Positions 25,119 to 32,656 of a DNA stretch of 64,000 nt are shown piece after piece. The DNA comes from Arthrobacter globiformis (GTDB taxonomy: Bacteria; Actinomycetota; Actinomycetes; Actinomycetales; Micrococcaceae). Location: contig NZ_JAUSXI010000001.1 of assembly GCF_030815865.1 (NCBI RefSeq), forward strand, positions 3,968,001 through 4,032,000. The letters are read 5' to 3'. The notes beneath the pieces were generated by a model. The model saw nothing but the letters and a program-made list of their open reading frames with translations. It made no database searches and was not told where the DNA came from. Each line of letters begins with the position of its first letter. Position 1 is the stretch's first letter. A program made the translations under genes and the position numbers.

Positions 25119-26012
25119 CTACGACGGATGGCTCGCCTGCTCACGCAGAAACACACTGGCGGGCTTGGGGCTGATTCCCCGCTGACGTAGAGGCTCATCG
25201 TCCCACGTGGCCTCGTAGAGATCCTGGTGCAGCCCGGCGCCGAAGACGGAGGCCAGTGCGTCGTTGCGGCGCTTGAGCAGACGCACGGCAAGACGGGCCA
25301 CAAGGCGAGGCATCCGCTGGGTTTTCATCGGCCGGCCGGTCAGCTTTTTTGCAACGACGACGGCTTCGTTCTTTGACAGGGCCTCCGGGCCTCCGAACTC
25401 AACAAGGGCGGGCGGAGCAGGCTCGAGTGCTACAGCGCAAAGCAGGGCAGCGACATCTTCCGTAGCGACCCAACGCCTCTTGGTGTCTCCTTTGCCGATG
25501 ATGGCTGCCTTTCCTGCGGCCATGTCGAAGCGTCCTAACGGCGCGAGATGGACTTCTTGGAAAGCGTCCGCCCGGACGATGACCGTTTGCATTGAGGAGC
25601 TGTGAAGCCGTTTCTCGATGGCGAGCTTGGCTTGTTCCAGCGGTGTACCGATGGCGTACTCCACCCCGGTGAAGGACAGGTAGACGAAGCGGCGCACGCC
25701 AACGGCCTCGGCGGCAGCGACTAGAGATCCCATACCCTCTTCATCTACATCTTTGATGGTGGACTGGCTGGTCCCTGCGAGCCGTCGCCCCATCGCCGTG
25801 GCCGTCGCGATCACAGTGTCAACGCCTTCGCATGCTGCCCGGAGGCTTGAAGGTACTGTGAGATCGCCTCGCACGACCTCCGCGCCCACCTCCTGCAAGA
25901 GCTCCTCGCGCTTGCTTTCCCTGAGAAGGCAACGGACCCGCTGCCCCTCCGAGCGCAACCGCCTGACAACACGGCTGCCGAGATCACCGGTGGCACCTAC
26001 GACGAGAATCAT
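25119..26012 (-). CDS. NmrA/SDR-type NAD(P)-binding protein
   Basis: A 297-residue atypical short-chain dehydrogenase. The N-terminal dinucleotide motif is VGATGDLGSRVVRRL (residues 5-19), with later NmrA-like sequence (VYLSFTGVEYAIGTPLEQAK, VIVRADAFQEVHLAPLG). The classical YxxxK catalytic pair is absent, so it may be a redox sensor or bind NAD(P) without classic SDR chemistry. No clear ribosome site. It is intact, unlike the three damaged genes beside it. Confidence 0.82.
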   Translation of the reverse strand: MILVVGATGDLGSRVVRRLRSEGQRVRCLLRESKREELLQEVGAEVVRGDLTVPSSLRAACEGVDTVIATATAMGRRLAGTSQSTIKDVDEEGMGSLVAAAEAVGVRRFVYLSFTGVEYAIGTPLEQAKLAIEKRLHSSSMQTVIVRADAFQEVHLAPLGRFDMAAGKAAIIGKGDTKRRWVATEDVAALLCAVALEPAPPALVEFGGPEALSKNEAVVVAKKLTGRPMKTQRMPRLVARLAVRLLKRRNDALASVFGAGLHQDLYEATWDDEPLRQRGISPKPASVFLREQASHPS

Positions 26013-26108
26013 GACGCACCACTTTCAAGCGACGAGCAGAATGGATGGAGCTTAGGGCCCAGTCCCTCGGGCGTCAACGGTCTCCCGCGCTGCAAACTGA
26101 GTCAGTCG

Positions 26109-26363
26109 TCAGCTACTCGTGTCCTCTTCCCCGTCGTTCGTCAGCTCGCCGGCCGCCACGCGCTCGGCGGTGCGCCGGTAGGCCTCGGCGATATAGTCCT
26201 CGAGGTCGTTGGCCCCGATGCGCCAGATGGCCCGGCCGCCGACCTGGATGGCGCGAAGCTCACCGGTCCTGATCAGTGACGGGATGAGGCTTTGCTTCAC
26301 GTTCAGCTCTTTAGCCGCCTGGTCGATGGTCAGGAATCGGTTCTTCTTGGATTCATCGGGCAC
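26109..26363 (-). CDS. Small excisionase/MerR-like helix-turn-helix protein
   Basis: An 84-residue protein with a winged HTH of the AlpA/excisionase type (FLTIDQAAKELNVKQSLIPS, then LRAIQVGGRAIWRIGANDLE) and an acidic tail. The GTG start is six bases from TAGGAT (minus, 26370-26375), with AGGA also near. Similar proteins occur both in prophage/island excision and as host regulators; no integrase is in the window, so the latter is at least as likely. Confidence 0.78.
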   Translation of the reverse strand: MPDESKKNRFLTIDQAAKELNVKQSLIPSLIRTGELRAIQVGGRAIWRIGANDLEDYIAEAYRRTAERVAAGELTNDGEEDTSS

Positions 26364-26390
26364 CTGACGATCCTATGTGCACGGGCGCTC

Positions 26391-26495
26391 TCATCGGGCT
26401 CGGTCTGCACCCGCCATGCTGCCGAACACGACAGCAGATCCCAGCACAGCGGCACCCGCGGCTACCACAAGCAGAAGTACTCCCCGAGGCTTCAT
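26391..26495 (-). CDS. Possible 34-residue membrane or exported peptide
   Basis: ATG 26495 opens a frame MKPRGVLLLVVAAGAAVLGS followed by AVVFGSMAGADRAR and a stop. Lys/Arg then one long hydrophobic run is typical of a small membrane protein or signal peptide. There is no good ribosome site, so support is compositional only. Confidence 0.35.
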   Translation of the reverse strand: MKPRGVLLLVVAAGAAVLGSAVVFGSMAGADRAR

Positions 26496-26600
26496 AGTGG
26501 GAGCCTAATCCTTCGATTAGCCGCAGTCTTCCTCTAGGGCTCTTTCGACCGCGTTAGGTGATTCTTTGAGGAACCAAAACAGGCGGCTTGAAGAGAACGC

Positions 26601-26635
26601 ATGCAGGGGATCCGAAGACTCAGAATCCCCTGCAT
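26601..26635 (-). terminator. Hairpin after tRNA-Ala
   Basis: A perfect 11-bp inverted repeat (ATGCAGGGGAT at 26601-26611; complement at 26625-26635) four bases beyond the tRNA 3' end. There is no strong U-tract; it probably terminates or helps process the tRNA transcript. Confidence 0.65.
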
Positions 26636-26638
26636 TCG

Positions 26639-26711
26639 TGGAGCTAAGGGGATTCGAACCCCTGACCTCTTCGATGCGAACGAAGCGCTCTACCAACTGA
26701 GCTATAACCCC
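26639..26711 (-). tRNA. tRNA-Ala (anticodon CGC)
   Basis: A 73-nt cloverleaf: acceptor GGGGTTA pairs with TAGCTCC (one G-U), D-loop AGCTCAGTTGGTAGAGC, anticodon stem CTTCG/CGAAG with loop TTCGCAT (anticodon CGC), and T-arm AGGGGTTCGAATCCCCT. CCA is not encoded after the discriminator A. It reads GCG codons. It marks the right edge of the accessory stretch, but no second copy of its 3' end was found. Confidence 0.95.
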
Positions 26712-26755
26712 GTGGCGCCGTTTCCCGGAGGAACTCCAACGCCGGTTTCCCTAGG

Positions 26756-27556
26756 CTACAAATTTTCTTGCCGGTTTGCCAACCAGGCCTCAAATGTCGC
26801 GTGTCCGTAACGCTGTTCGGGCGCCAGGTTCTTTCCCTCACGCAGAAATCTGCCTGTCAATCCGGGCAGCGGCAGTTCGGTCACGAGGCCCCGGGCGCCG
26901 GTTATCCGTTTCCACGCGCCGGCCAGCGATCCCATGCTCAGCACCTCCGGCCCTCCGACCGTCTGCAGCGCGTGGGATCCACCGGACGGCGGCCCCAGCG
27001 CGGCTTCCAGCAGCGCCGACGCCACGTCGGCCGGGGAGATCGTCTGGAACCGGGCACCTTTGATCACCGGCACCAGGCCGACGCGGGAACCCGCGTCGAA
27101 AACCCCTGCCACCAGGCTGTGGAACTGCGTGGCCCGCACCGTGAGGGTTTCGAGCGGCGACCTAGCATACACGCGCTCCTTGTCCGCCTTTGACCGGTAA
27201 TACGCGAGGGTGCTCTGGTCGCAGTTGACGATGGAAAGCTGTACGGCCCGGGCCACGCCCGCCGCCGCGGCTTCACCCAACAGCAGGGCGCCGCCGGCCG
27301 CATAACGCCTGAGTGCTTTGCCGGTCCGCGCTTCGAGGCAATCGACGACGACGTCGGCACCCGCCAGCGCTTCCGGCAACCCTTCTCCGGTGGTGACGTC
27401 CGCACGGAAGTAGGCGGCGCCGTCGTAATACTCCCGGGCGCCCGGGAGCGGCGGGTTCCGGCTCAAAACGGCGACGGCGTGCCCCAGCTCAAATGCCTGG
27501 CGCACCACTTCACTTCCAGCCTGGCCGGTGCCGCCGGCAACGCAGATGCGGACCAT
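26756..27556 (-). CDS. NAD(P)-binding SDR/NmrA-type protein
   Basis: A 266-residue Rossmann protein. The motif is VAGGTGQAGSEVVRQA (residues 6-21), followed by NmrA-like segments (VQLSIVNCDQSTLAYYRSKA, VRATQFHSLVAGVF, ISPADVASALLEAALG). It resembles the atypical SDR group with YcdF/YwnB-like members; substrate unknown. ATG 27556 has no strong ribosome site. It is transcribed in the same direction as the SepX/GlpR-like gene 33 bp upstream. Confidence 0.82.
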   Translation of the reverse strand: MVRICVAGGTGQAGSEVVRQAFELGHAVAVLSRNPPLPGAREYYDGAAYFRADVTTGEGLPEALAGADVVVDCLEARTGKALRRYAAGGALLLGEAAAAGVARAVQLSIVNCDQSTLAYYRSKADKERVYARSPLETLTVRATQFHSLVAGVFDAGSRVGLVPVIKGARFQTISPADVASALLEAALGPPSGGSHALQTVGGPEVLSMGSLAGAWKRITGARGLVTELPLPGLTGRFLREGKNLAPEQRYGHATFEAWLANRQENL

Positions 27557-27589
27557 TACTGTGGCGCCTGGTGCTCCGCCGACGCCCGG

Positions 27590-28567
27590 CTACGCGCGCC
27601 GGCGCTGCAGGACGTCGTCAAGGTTGCTCAGCGCGCTCTGGGCCTTGGTCAGCGGCTTGGTGGGTGCGGCATTCGGGGAGGCTACAGGCGGTGCGGCGGC
27701 CGGACCCTGCTTGAGTGAAGGTTTGCCCACGGACTTCGGAGCCTCGGGCAGCGCCAGCGGCTCGGGTGCCTGACGTTCAGCTTTGGCCGCTTCAACGTAT
27801 GTCGGCTTGGGAACTTCCACCGGCTCCCAGCTGGATTCAGGCGAGGCCGCCGGGCCCTGCACCGGGGCTGCGGCGCTTTCATCGCCGGCCGCAAGAGCAA
27901 CTGCCAGTGCAGCCTCGCGAAGTTCGACTGCGGTGAGGGGCTTGGGCTTCGGCGCTTCCGCCTCGGCATCGAAGAGTGCACTCTCCCGGAGCTGCACAGG
28001 CTCCGGAGCTGGTGCCGCCTCCACGTGGCCCTCGGCGGCGGACTCCCGGCTGGCGGGCGGGCCCATGGCCGCTCTGAACGCGGCGCTGACTTTCCTGCGG
28101 CGGTCACGCACGGCGAGGCGCCGCAAAACCACGACGGCGGCAACACCGGTCAGTAACGCCGTGGCCGGAACCCAGGGGTTGCCGAGCCCAAAGAGGCGCA
28201 GGACCCCGGTCACAATCGCAGTTAGGAAGGACAGCAGCCCAACGAACGCGATTGCCGTCCGTCCGTACCGGATCCGAAAAGCACCGGCCCCCTTGGCGGC
28301 AGGCCTGCTGCCGGACGGAGCCGGGGTAAGGCCTGTTGCTGGTTCGCTGCTCTTCCTGGTGTCCATGCGTTTCTCCTGCTGGGCGGTCATATACACAACC
28401 GTCCCGGCTTGCGGGTTTGCAGTTTCGGCGTCGACGCTCTCCAGCGTCAGGTCACCGGCAGCCTGGAACTGATGCCGGCCGTTGCGGAGCACGTAAGGGG
28501 CAACCCAAACGATCCAGAGCGCAACAGCAGCCACAAGGATGACTGAGCTGCTAAGGGGGAAGTCCAC
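27590..28567 (-). CDS. SepX/GlpR-like divisome membrane protein
   Basis: A 325-residue protein with an N-terminal membrane helix (SSSVILVAAVALWIVWVAPY), a cytosolic linker, two further helices (about 105-150), then a long Ala/Pro/Glu-rich cytosolic tail. This topology and the start pattern W...YVLR match actinobacterial SepX (Streptomyces) and GlpR (Corynebacterium), known partners of FtsZ-linked division. The neighbours rimJ, galU and 5-FTHF cyclo-ligase are also those of the Rv0996 region. GTG 28567 is chosen over TTG 28573 because TACGGT lies seven bases upstream. The Glp (MoeA-like) partner gene usually found here is absent. Confidence 0.75.
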   Translation of the reverse strand: MDFPLSSSVILVAAVALWIVWVAPYVLRNGRHQFQAAGDLTLESVDAETANPQAGTVVYMTAQQEKRMDTRKSSEPATGLTPAPSGSRPAAKGAGAFRIRYGRTAIAFVGLLSFLTAIVTGVLRLFGLGNPWVPATALLTGVAAVVVLRRLAVRDRRRKVSAAFRAAMGPPASRESAAEGHVEAAPAPEPVQLRESALFDAEAEAPKPKPLTAVELREAALAVALAAGDESAAAPVQGPAASPESSWEPVEVPKPTYVEAAKAERQAPEPLALPEAPKSVGKPSLKQGPAAAPPVASPNAAPTKPLTKAQSALSNLDDVLQRRRA

Positions 28568-28574
28568 AGACAAA

Positions 28575-28580
28575 ACCGTA
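28575..28580 (-). promoter_or_regulatory. -10 element of the SepX/GlpR-like gene
   Basis: TACGGT on the minus strand, seven bases from GTG 28567. It favours that start over the TTG six bases earlier, which would fall between the -10 and the transcription start. Confidence 0.5.
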
Positions 28581-28694
28581 TGAGGAATGTTGGGGCTCTT
28601 GTGGCATTCGTCTCGGTGTGTCGCGGCCGAGCTTCAAATCAATGGACTTATGTGTGGAACCCGGGTCTGACCAGCGGCTCTGTCGGTCTGCGGG

Positions 28695-29315
28695 TCAGAC
28701 GGGCCTGACCCGCAGCCAGCGGCTGAGGAGTCCTTCGGGAATTTCCTCTGACGTCAGCGCGAAGGAGCGGTGGTCGGCCCATTCCCCGTTGATGTGCAGG
28801 AAACGCGGGCGGTAGCCCTCGTCCCTGAAACCGAGCTTTTCCACGACTCGCAGGCTTGGGCCGTTTTCGGGACGGATGTTGATTTCCATCCGGTGGAGGC
28901 CAAGCGTCCGGAAACAATGGTCGGTTGCCATCGCCACCGCCGTCGGAGCGATCCCATGTCCGGCCCGAGCCTGGTCCACCCAGTAGCCGAGAGTCGCCAT
29001 CAGGGCGGATCCCCACACAATGGAGGAGACAGTCAGCTGCCCCACGATGACCGGGTCACGGAATCCGGGTGTCCACTCAGCGATCACAAACGGCAGCGCC
29101 GTGGCCTGGGCTGCCTGGGTATTCAGGGACCTGACCATCTGCCGGTAATCGGGCAGAGCCCCGCCCGGGATCGGATTGGAGGCCTCCCAAGGTGCCAGCC
29201 ATTCGCTGTTTCGCGAGCGGACCTCGGTCCATTCCTTCCGGTCCCGGTACCTGATGGGCCGCAGGACAATATCCCCGCACTCCAGCGTGACCGGCCAGAT
29301 GTGGCTGACCCTCAT
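28695..29315 (-). CDS. GNAT acetyltransferase, RimJ/RimL type
   Basis: A 206-residue GNAT protein of the RimJ/RimL (ribosomal protein N-terminal acetyltransferase) subfamily: LRPIRYRDRKEWTEVRSRNS at the start, WGSALMATLGYWVDQARAGH-type core, and HRMEINIRPENGPSLRVVEK, GFRDEGYRPRFLHINGEWAD near the C-terminus. It acetylates an N-terminal amine, probably of a ribosomal protein; the target is inferred. It begins 6 bp after the galU stop, so it is in the galU operon. Confidence 0.85.
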   Translation of the reverse strand: MRVSHIWPVTLECGDIVLRPIRYRDRKEWTEVRSRNSEWLAPWEASNPIPGGALPDYRQMVRSLNTQAAQATALPFVIAEWTPGFRDPVIVGQLTVSSIVWGSALMATLGYWVDQARAGHGIAPTAVAMATDHCFRTLGLHRMEINIRPENGPSLRVVEKLGFRDEGYRPRFLHINGEWADHRSFALTSEEIPEGLLSRWLRVRPV

Positions 29316-29321
29316 GAATGG

Positions 29322-30227
29322 TTACTCGGACAAACGGGCGGCAATTTGCGGAAGCCACTCACGCAGACCAGGTCCGAGGTCGTCGCTGTCGATGGCGAGC
29401 TCCACGCAGGCCTTGAGGTAGCTGAGCTTGTCCCCGGTGTCGTAACGGCGGCCGCGGAAGACCACGCCGTACACACCGCCGCCTTCACCGTCCCTGCTGG
29501 CCAGTTCCTGCAGGGCGTCCGTCAGCTGGATTTCGCCGCCGCGGCCGGGTTCGGTCTTTTCCAGCACATCGAAGACATCGGGGTGGAGCACGTAGCGGCC
29601 GATGACGGCCAGGTTGGAGGGCGCGTCTTCGACGTCCGGCTTCTCCACCAGCTTGTTGATCTTGACGAAGGCTTCGCCATCAATTTCGGAGATGTCCGCG
29701 CAGCCATAGGCACTGATCTGGGACGGTTCCACCTCGATGAGGGCCACGACCGAACCCCCGGTCTTCGCCTGCACGTCGATCATGATGCTGAGGAGCTCGT
29801 CGCGGGCATCGATGAGGTCGTCACCGAGGAGAACGGCAAACGGCTCATGGCCCACGTGCTGGCGTGCACGCAGCACCGCGTGGCCAAGGCCCTTGGGGTC
29901 ACCCTGGCGGACGTAGTGGATGTCACCCAGGTTGCTCGCGGCCTGGATCGACTCCAGCTTGGCGGTGTCGCCCTTGGCCTCAAGCGTCGCTTCCAGGGTC
30001 GGAACGCGGTCGAAGTGGTCCTCGAGCGCGCGCTTGTTACGGCCGGTGATCATCAGGACGTCGCTCAGGCCAACCTTGACGGCCTCCTCGACGACGTACT
30101 GGATGGCCGGCTTGTCGACCACCGGCAGCATCTCCTTGGGCATGGCCTTGGTGGCTGGCAGGAACCTGGTGCCGAGCCCAGCAGCGGGGATCACGGCCTT
30201 GCGGACTGAACAATTAGTGGAAGTCAC
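29322..30227 (-). CDS. galU: UTP--glucose-1-phosphate uridylyltransferase
   Basis: A 301-residue nucleotidyltransferase making UDP-glucose. The nucleotide loop is GLGTRFLPATKAMPKEMLPV (residues 18-37), followed by the family signatures VDKPAIQYVVEEA and ALLDH/VRQGDPKGLGHAVLRA. The GTG start is six bases from TAGATT (minus, 30234-30239), pointing to a leaderless message. It is divergent from the cyclo-ligase gene and heads a galU-rimJ unit. Confidence 0.93.
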   Translation of the reverse strand: MTSTNCSVRKAVIPAAGLGTRFLPATKAMPKEMLPVVDKPAIQYVVEEAVKVGLSDVLMITGRNKRALEDHFDRVPTLEATLEAKGDTAKLESIQAASNLGDIHYVRQGDPKGLGHAVLRARQHVGHEPFAVLLGDDLIDARDELLSIMIDVQAKTGGSVVALIEVEPSQISAYGCADISEIDGEAFVKINKLVEKPDVEDAPSNLAVIGRYVLHPDVFDVLEKTEPGRGGEIQLTDALQELASRDGEGGGVYGVVFRGRRYDTGDKLSYLKACVELAIDSDDLGPGLREWLPQIAARLSE

Positions 30228-30314
30228 TGTTCTAATCTATCCGAGGGAACATTCATACGGTAAATGCTTCCGGCAGCGGCCGGCCGCCTGCCGCTGCGAC
30301 AAAGGAAGAGACCC

Positions 30315-30926
30315 ATGCCAACAGGGACCATGCCTTCGAAGGACGTCATCCGCTCCCGGCACCGGCAAATCCGGGCCATGATGACGCCGGCGGACCTCTC
30401 AAACGCCGGCGAGGGCATCGCCTCCCATGGCCTGCCCTGGGCCGAGGCTATCGCTGCCGGCAACCCGGCCACGTTCACCGCCTACCTCGGCGTCGATTTC
30501 GAACCGCCAACCCTTCCCCTGCTGCACGCCCTGCATGAGGCAGGCCACAGTATCCTGCTCCCGGTCTGCGAGCCGGACCGCGAGCTCAGCTGGGTCTTCT
30601 GGACTCCGGACAGCGAATTCGTCCGCAGCCGGTATGCGCCCATCCAGGAACCGGCCGGTGAGCGCCACGGCCTGGACACGGTGCGGGCTGCGGCCGGGAT
30701 GTTCATGCCGGCGACCGCCGTGGACCGCAGCGGAAACAGGATCGGACAGGGCGGCGGCTACTACGACAAGTTCCTGGCTGCAGCCAACGCCGGCGGCCTG
30801 CACCTTCCGAAGGCCGCCATCATTTACGACTCCGAGCTCCTGCCCGCACAGACCATTCCGGCTGAAGACTTCGACCGCCCTGTCGAGGCAGTGCTCATGC
30901 CCTCCGGGCTGGTAGCCTTCGCGTGA
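30315..30926 (+). CDS. 5-formyltetrahydrofolate cyclo-ligase
   Basis: A 203-residue enzyme that converts 5-formyl-THF with ATP to 5,10-methenyl-THF. The signature GNRIGQGGGYYDKFL is near residue 148, with an N-terminal basic region KDVIRSRHRQIRA. ATG 30315 follows AAGGAAGAG; an upstream in-frame ATG at 30264 lies only two bases from a TACGGT hexamer and cannot be a normal start. The classical neighbour arrangement with galU supports the call. Confidence 0.9.
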   Translation: MPTGTMPSKDVIRSRHRQIRAMMTPADLSNAGEGIASHGLPWAEAIAAGNPATFTAYLGVDFEPPTLPLLHALHEAGHSILLPVCEPDRELSWVFWTPDSEFVRSRYAPIQEPAGERHGLDTVRAAAGMFMPATAVDRSGNRIGQGGGYYDKFLAAANAGGLHLPKAAIIYDSELLPAQTIPAEDFDRPVEAVLMPSGLVAFA

Positions 30927-31073
30927 CCTCTCCCGGCCGGGATGATAGAATTGGCACTCAGGCCCTGCGACTGCTAATGGAGTCATTTCCGCCTCGGTGA
31001 TCCGTCAAGGAGAATCCGGGAAATGAAGCCAGGCAGCACGGGACCTGTCGTTTGTCCAAGAGGAGGATCTACA

Positions 31074-31361
31074 GTGCCCACGTATGCCTATGCCTGCAAA
31101 GATTGCAGCCATGCCTTCGACATCGTGCAGTCTTTCACCGACAGCACTCTGACGTCCTGCCCCGAATGCCAGGGCACGCTTCGTAAGAAGTTCAACAGCG
31201 TCGGCGTGGTCTTCAAGGGCTCCGGCTTTTATCGGACTGATTCGCGCGATTCCAAGGGAAGCACCGTCTCGCCCTCCCCCGCCGCGTCAGCACCGGCTGC
31301 CCCCGCCTCCTCCTCGTCGTCTTCATCATCGGCTGCCCCGGCAGCCGCAGCCGCGAGCTAG
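31074..31361 (+). CDS. FmdB family zinc-ribbon protein
   Basis: A 95-residue putative regulatory protein. PTYAYACKDC and SCPECQG form a CxxC...CxxC zinc ribbon, and KKFNSVGVVFKGSGFYRTD is the conserved FmdB extension. The C-terminal 30 residues are almost only Ala, Ser and Pro. GTG 31074 with an AGGAGG ribosome site is the start; the upstream ATG at 31023 is not family-like. Function beyond metal binding is unknown. Confidence 0.88.
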   Translation: MPTYAYACKDCSHAFDIVQSFTDSTLTSCPECQGTLRKKFNSVGVVFKGSGFYRTDSRDSKGSTVSPSPAASAPAAPASSSSSSSSAAPAAAAAS

Positions 31362-31396
31362 GCGAGTCCCTGCGGCACCTGCCGCCTTCAAACTTT

Positions 31397-31434
31397 GAGA
31401 GTCCGGCCGGGTTTACCCGGCCGGGCTCTTTTGC
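31397..31434 (+). terminator. Rho-independent terminator of the FmdB gene
   Basis: A strong GC hairpin with arms based on GTCCGGCCGGG and CCCGGCCGGGCTC, a TTTA loop and a following TTTT, about 35 bp after the FmdB stop. Confidence 0.85.
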
Positions 31435-31567
31435 TTCGCCGCTTGTTCCAGGGCCCAAGGGTCCGTTCCCGCTTTCAGGGCAGTCCTTTGATGCGTTTCG
31501 GGCCGGCTTTTCCACATACGGCTCCCGGTGCCTGTCATCGGCCAGCAGGGGCCCGTAGCGTGGCGGC

Positions 31568-32314
31568 ATGCCAGCTACCGGTATTTTCCCTGCAAGGGCA
31601 TCCCGCCCGGCCGTCCGTCCCGGGCGCCGCAACGCTTTGCCCGGTTCTGCCGCCCGTCCGCGCCCGCGCGGACGGCGCTTCTCGGGATGGCTGAACCGTA
31701 ACCGCCGTCTTGCCGTGGCACTGCTCCTCTCCGCGGCCGCGGGGATCGCCGTTCACCAGCTGACTCCTGCCCCTGCCCAGACCGTGAGCGTTCTGGCCGC
31801 TGCCCGTGACCTTCCGGCCGGAGCGAACCTGAACGGCAATGATGTCAGGACCGTCAGCGTTCCGCCGGCCATGGTGCCGGACGGGACTTTCGCTGACAAC
31901 TCCGGAGTGGACAGCAAGCAGCTGGCAGCGCCGCTCCGCAAGGGCCAGCTCCTCACCGATGCGCAACTGGTGGGTCCAGGCCTGCTGACGGGAGCGCCGC
32001 CCGGGTCCGCTGCGGTGCCGCTGCGAATGGCAGACCCATCATCCATCCAGCTGGTATCCCCCGGACAACTCGTGAACGTGGTCCTGACAAGCGGCAACGG
32101 CTATGAGCAGGCATCAGCCTCGAAGGTACTCGCCAAGTCAGTGCCGGTCCTGTGGACCTCCGGCCAGGAAGGCCAAAGCGGCCAGTGGCTTGCTGCCGGG
32201 GATTCGGACGGGCTGCTGGTAGTGGCCGCCACCCCTGCCCAGGCCAGTGCCCTGGCGGGCGCGTCAACCCAGGGAAAGCTGTTTTTCGTTCTGGTGGGAG
32301 CCGGTGCCCGGTGA
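31568..32314 (+). CDS. SAF domain (CpaB/RcpC-like) membrane-anchored protein
   Basis: A 248-residue protein: a basic N-terminus, one membrane helix (LAVALLLSAAAGIAVHQL, about 48-65), then an SAF domain (VSVLAAARDLPAGANLNGND, RKGQLLTDAQLVGPGLL). SAF proteins of this form are CpaB/RcpC components of Flp/Tad pili or related exported factors, but no other pilus gene is here. ATG is six bases from TAGCGT (31556-31561), so probably leaderless. Confidence 0.78.
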   Translation: MPATGIFPARASRPAVRPGRRNALPGSAARPRPRGRRFSGWLNRNRRLAVALLLSAAAGIAVHQLTPAPAQTVSVLAAARDLPAGANLNGNDVRTVSVPPAMVPDGTFADNSGVDSKQLAAPLRKGQLLTDAQLVGPGLLTGAPPGSAAVPLRMADPSSIQLVSPGQLVNVVLTSGNGYEQASASKVLAKSVPVLWTSGQEGQSGQWLAAGDSDGLLVVAATPAQASALAGASTQGKLFFVLVGAGAR

Positions 32315-32354
32315 GCCCGCCCGTGCGAGTCCTCTGCCCCGGGCGAACCCTCTG

Positions 32355-32408
32355 GTCTGCGCGAATCCGCCGGTCCGTGCAAATCCGCTGGTCCGCGCAA
32401 ATCCGCAG
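32355..32408 (+). repeat. Three tandem 18-bp units
   Basis: Units at 32355, 32373 and 32391 of the pattern GTCYGYGCRAATCCGCYG. They lie 40 bp after the SAF gene stop and before the convergent small gene. Non-coding; function unknown. Confidence 0.65.
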
Positions 32409-32425
32409 CGTGTTTGTCCGGTTGC

Positions 32426-32656
32426 TCAGCCCCAGTGCGGGGGCTTCTGCTCCTTCAGCCACGCGTCGTGGTCGTTGCCGGATTCCGCGTCGCCCCAGGC
32501 GCGCGGATCGTCCTCGGCAGCCCTCTTGGGAACGGCGACTGTCCGCGGCTGCGCGCCGGCTTTGGTGCGGCGCACCTTTGCGGGCTTCTCCCCGGCCGCG
32601 GCCTGCTCATCTTTGCGCTCGGTCCCGTCTTTGCGCTCGGCCCCGCCGTCAGTCAC
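32426..32656 (-). CDS. Small charged hypothetical protein (76 aa)
   Basis: A 76-residue, highly charged, probably disordered protein ending AWLKEQKPPHWG. Its GTG start overlaps the stop of the helicase-nuclease gene (GTGA), so it is translationally coupled to it and may be an accessory. No domain recognised. The conserved-looking C-terminal aromatic end suggests it is real. Confidence 0.65.
   Translation of the reverse strand: MTDGGAERKDGTERKDEQAAAGEKPAKVRRTKAGAQPRTVAVPKRAAEDDPRAWGDAESGNDHDAWLKEQKPPHWG

Noticed and set aside
26639..26711. tRNA-Ala as an integration site with duplicated attachment sequence
   Set aside because: The 3' end of the tRNA was not found repeated within the window and there is no integrase gene.
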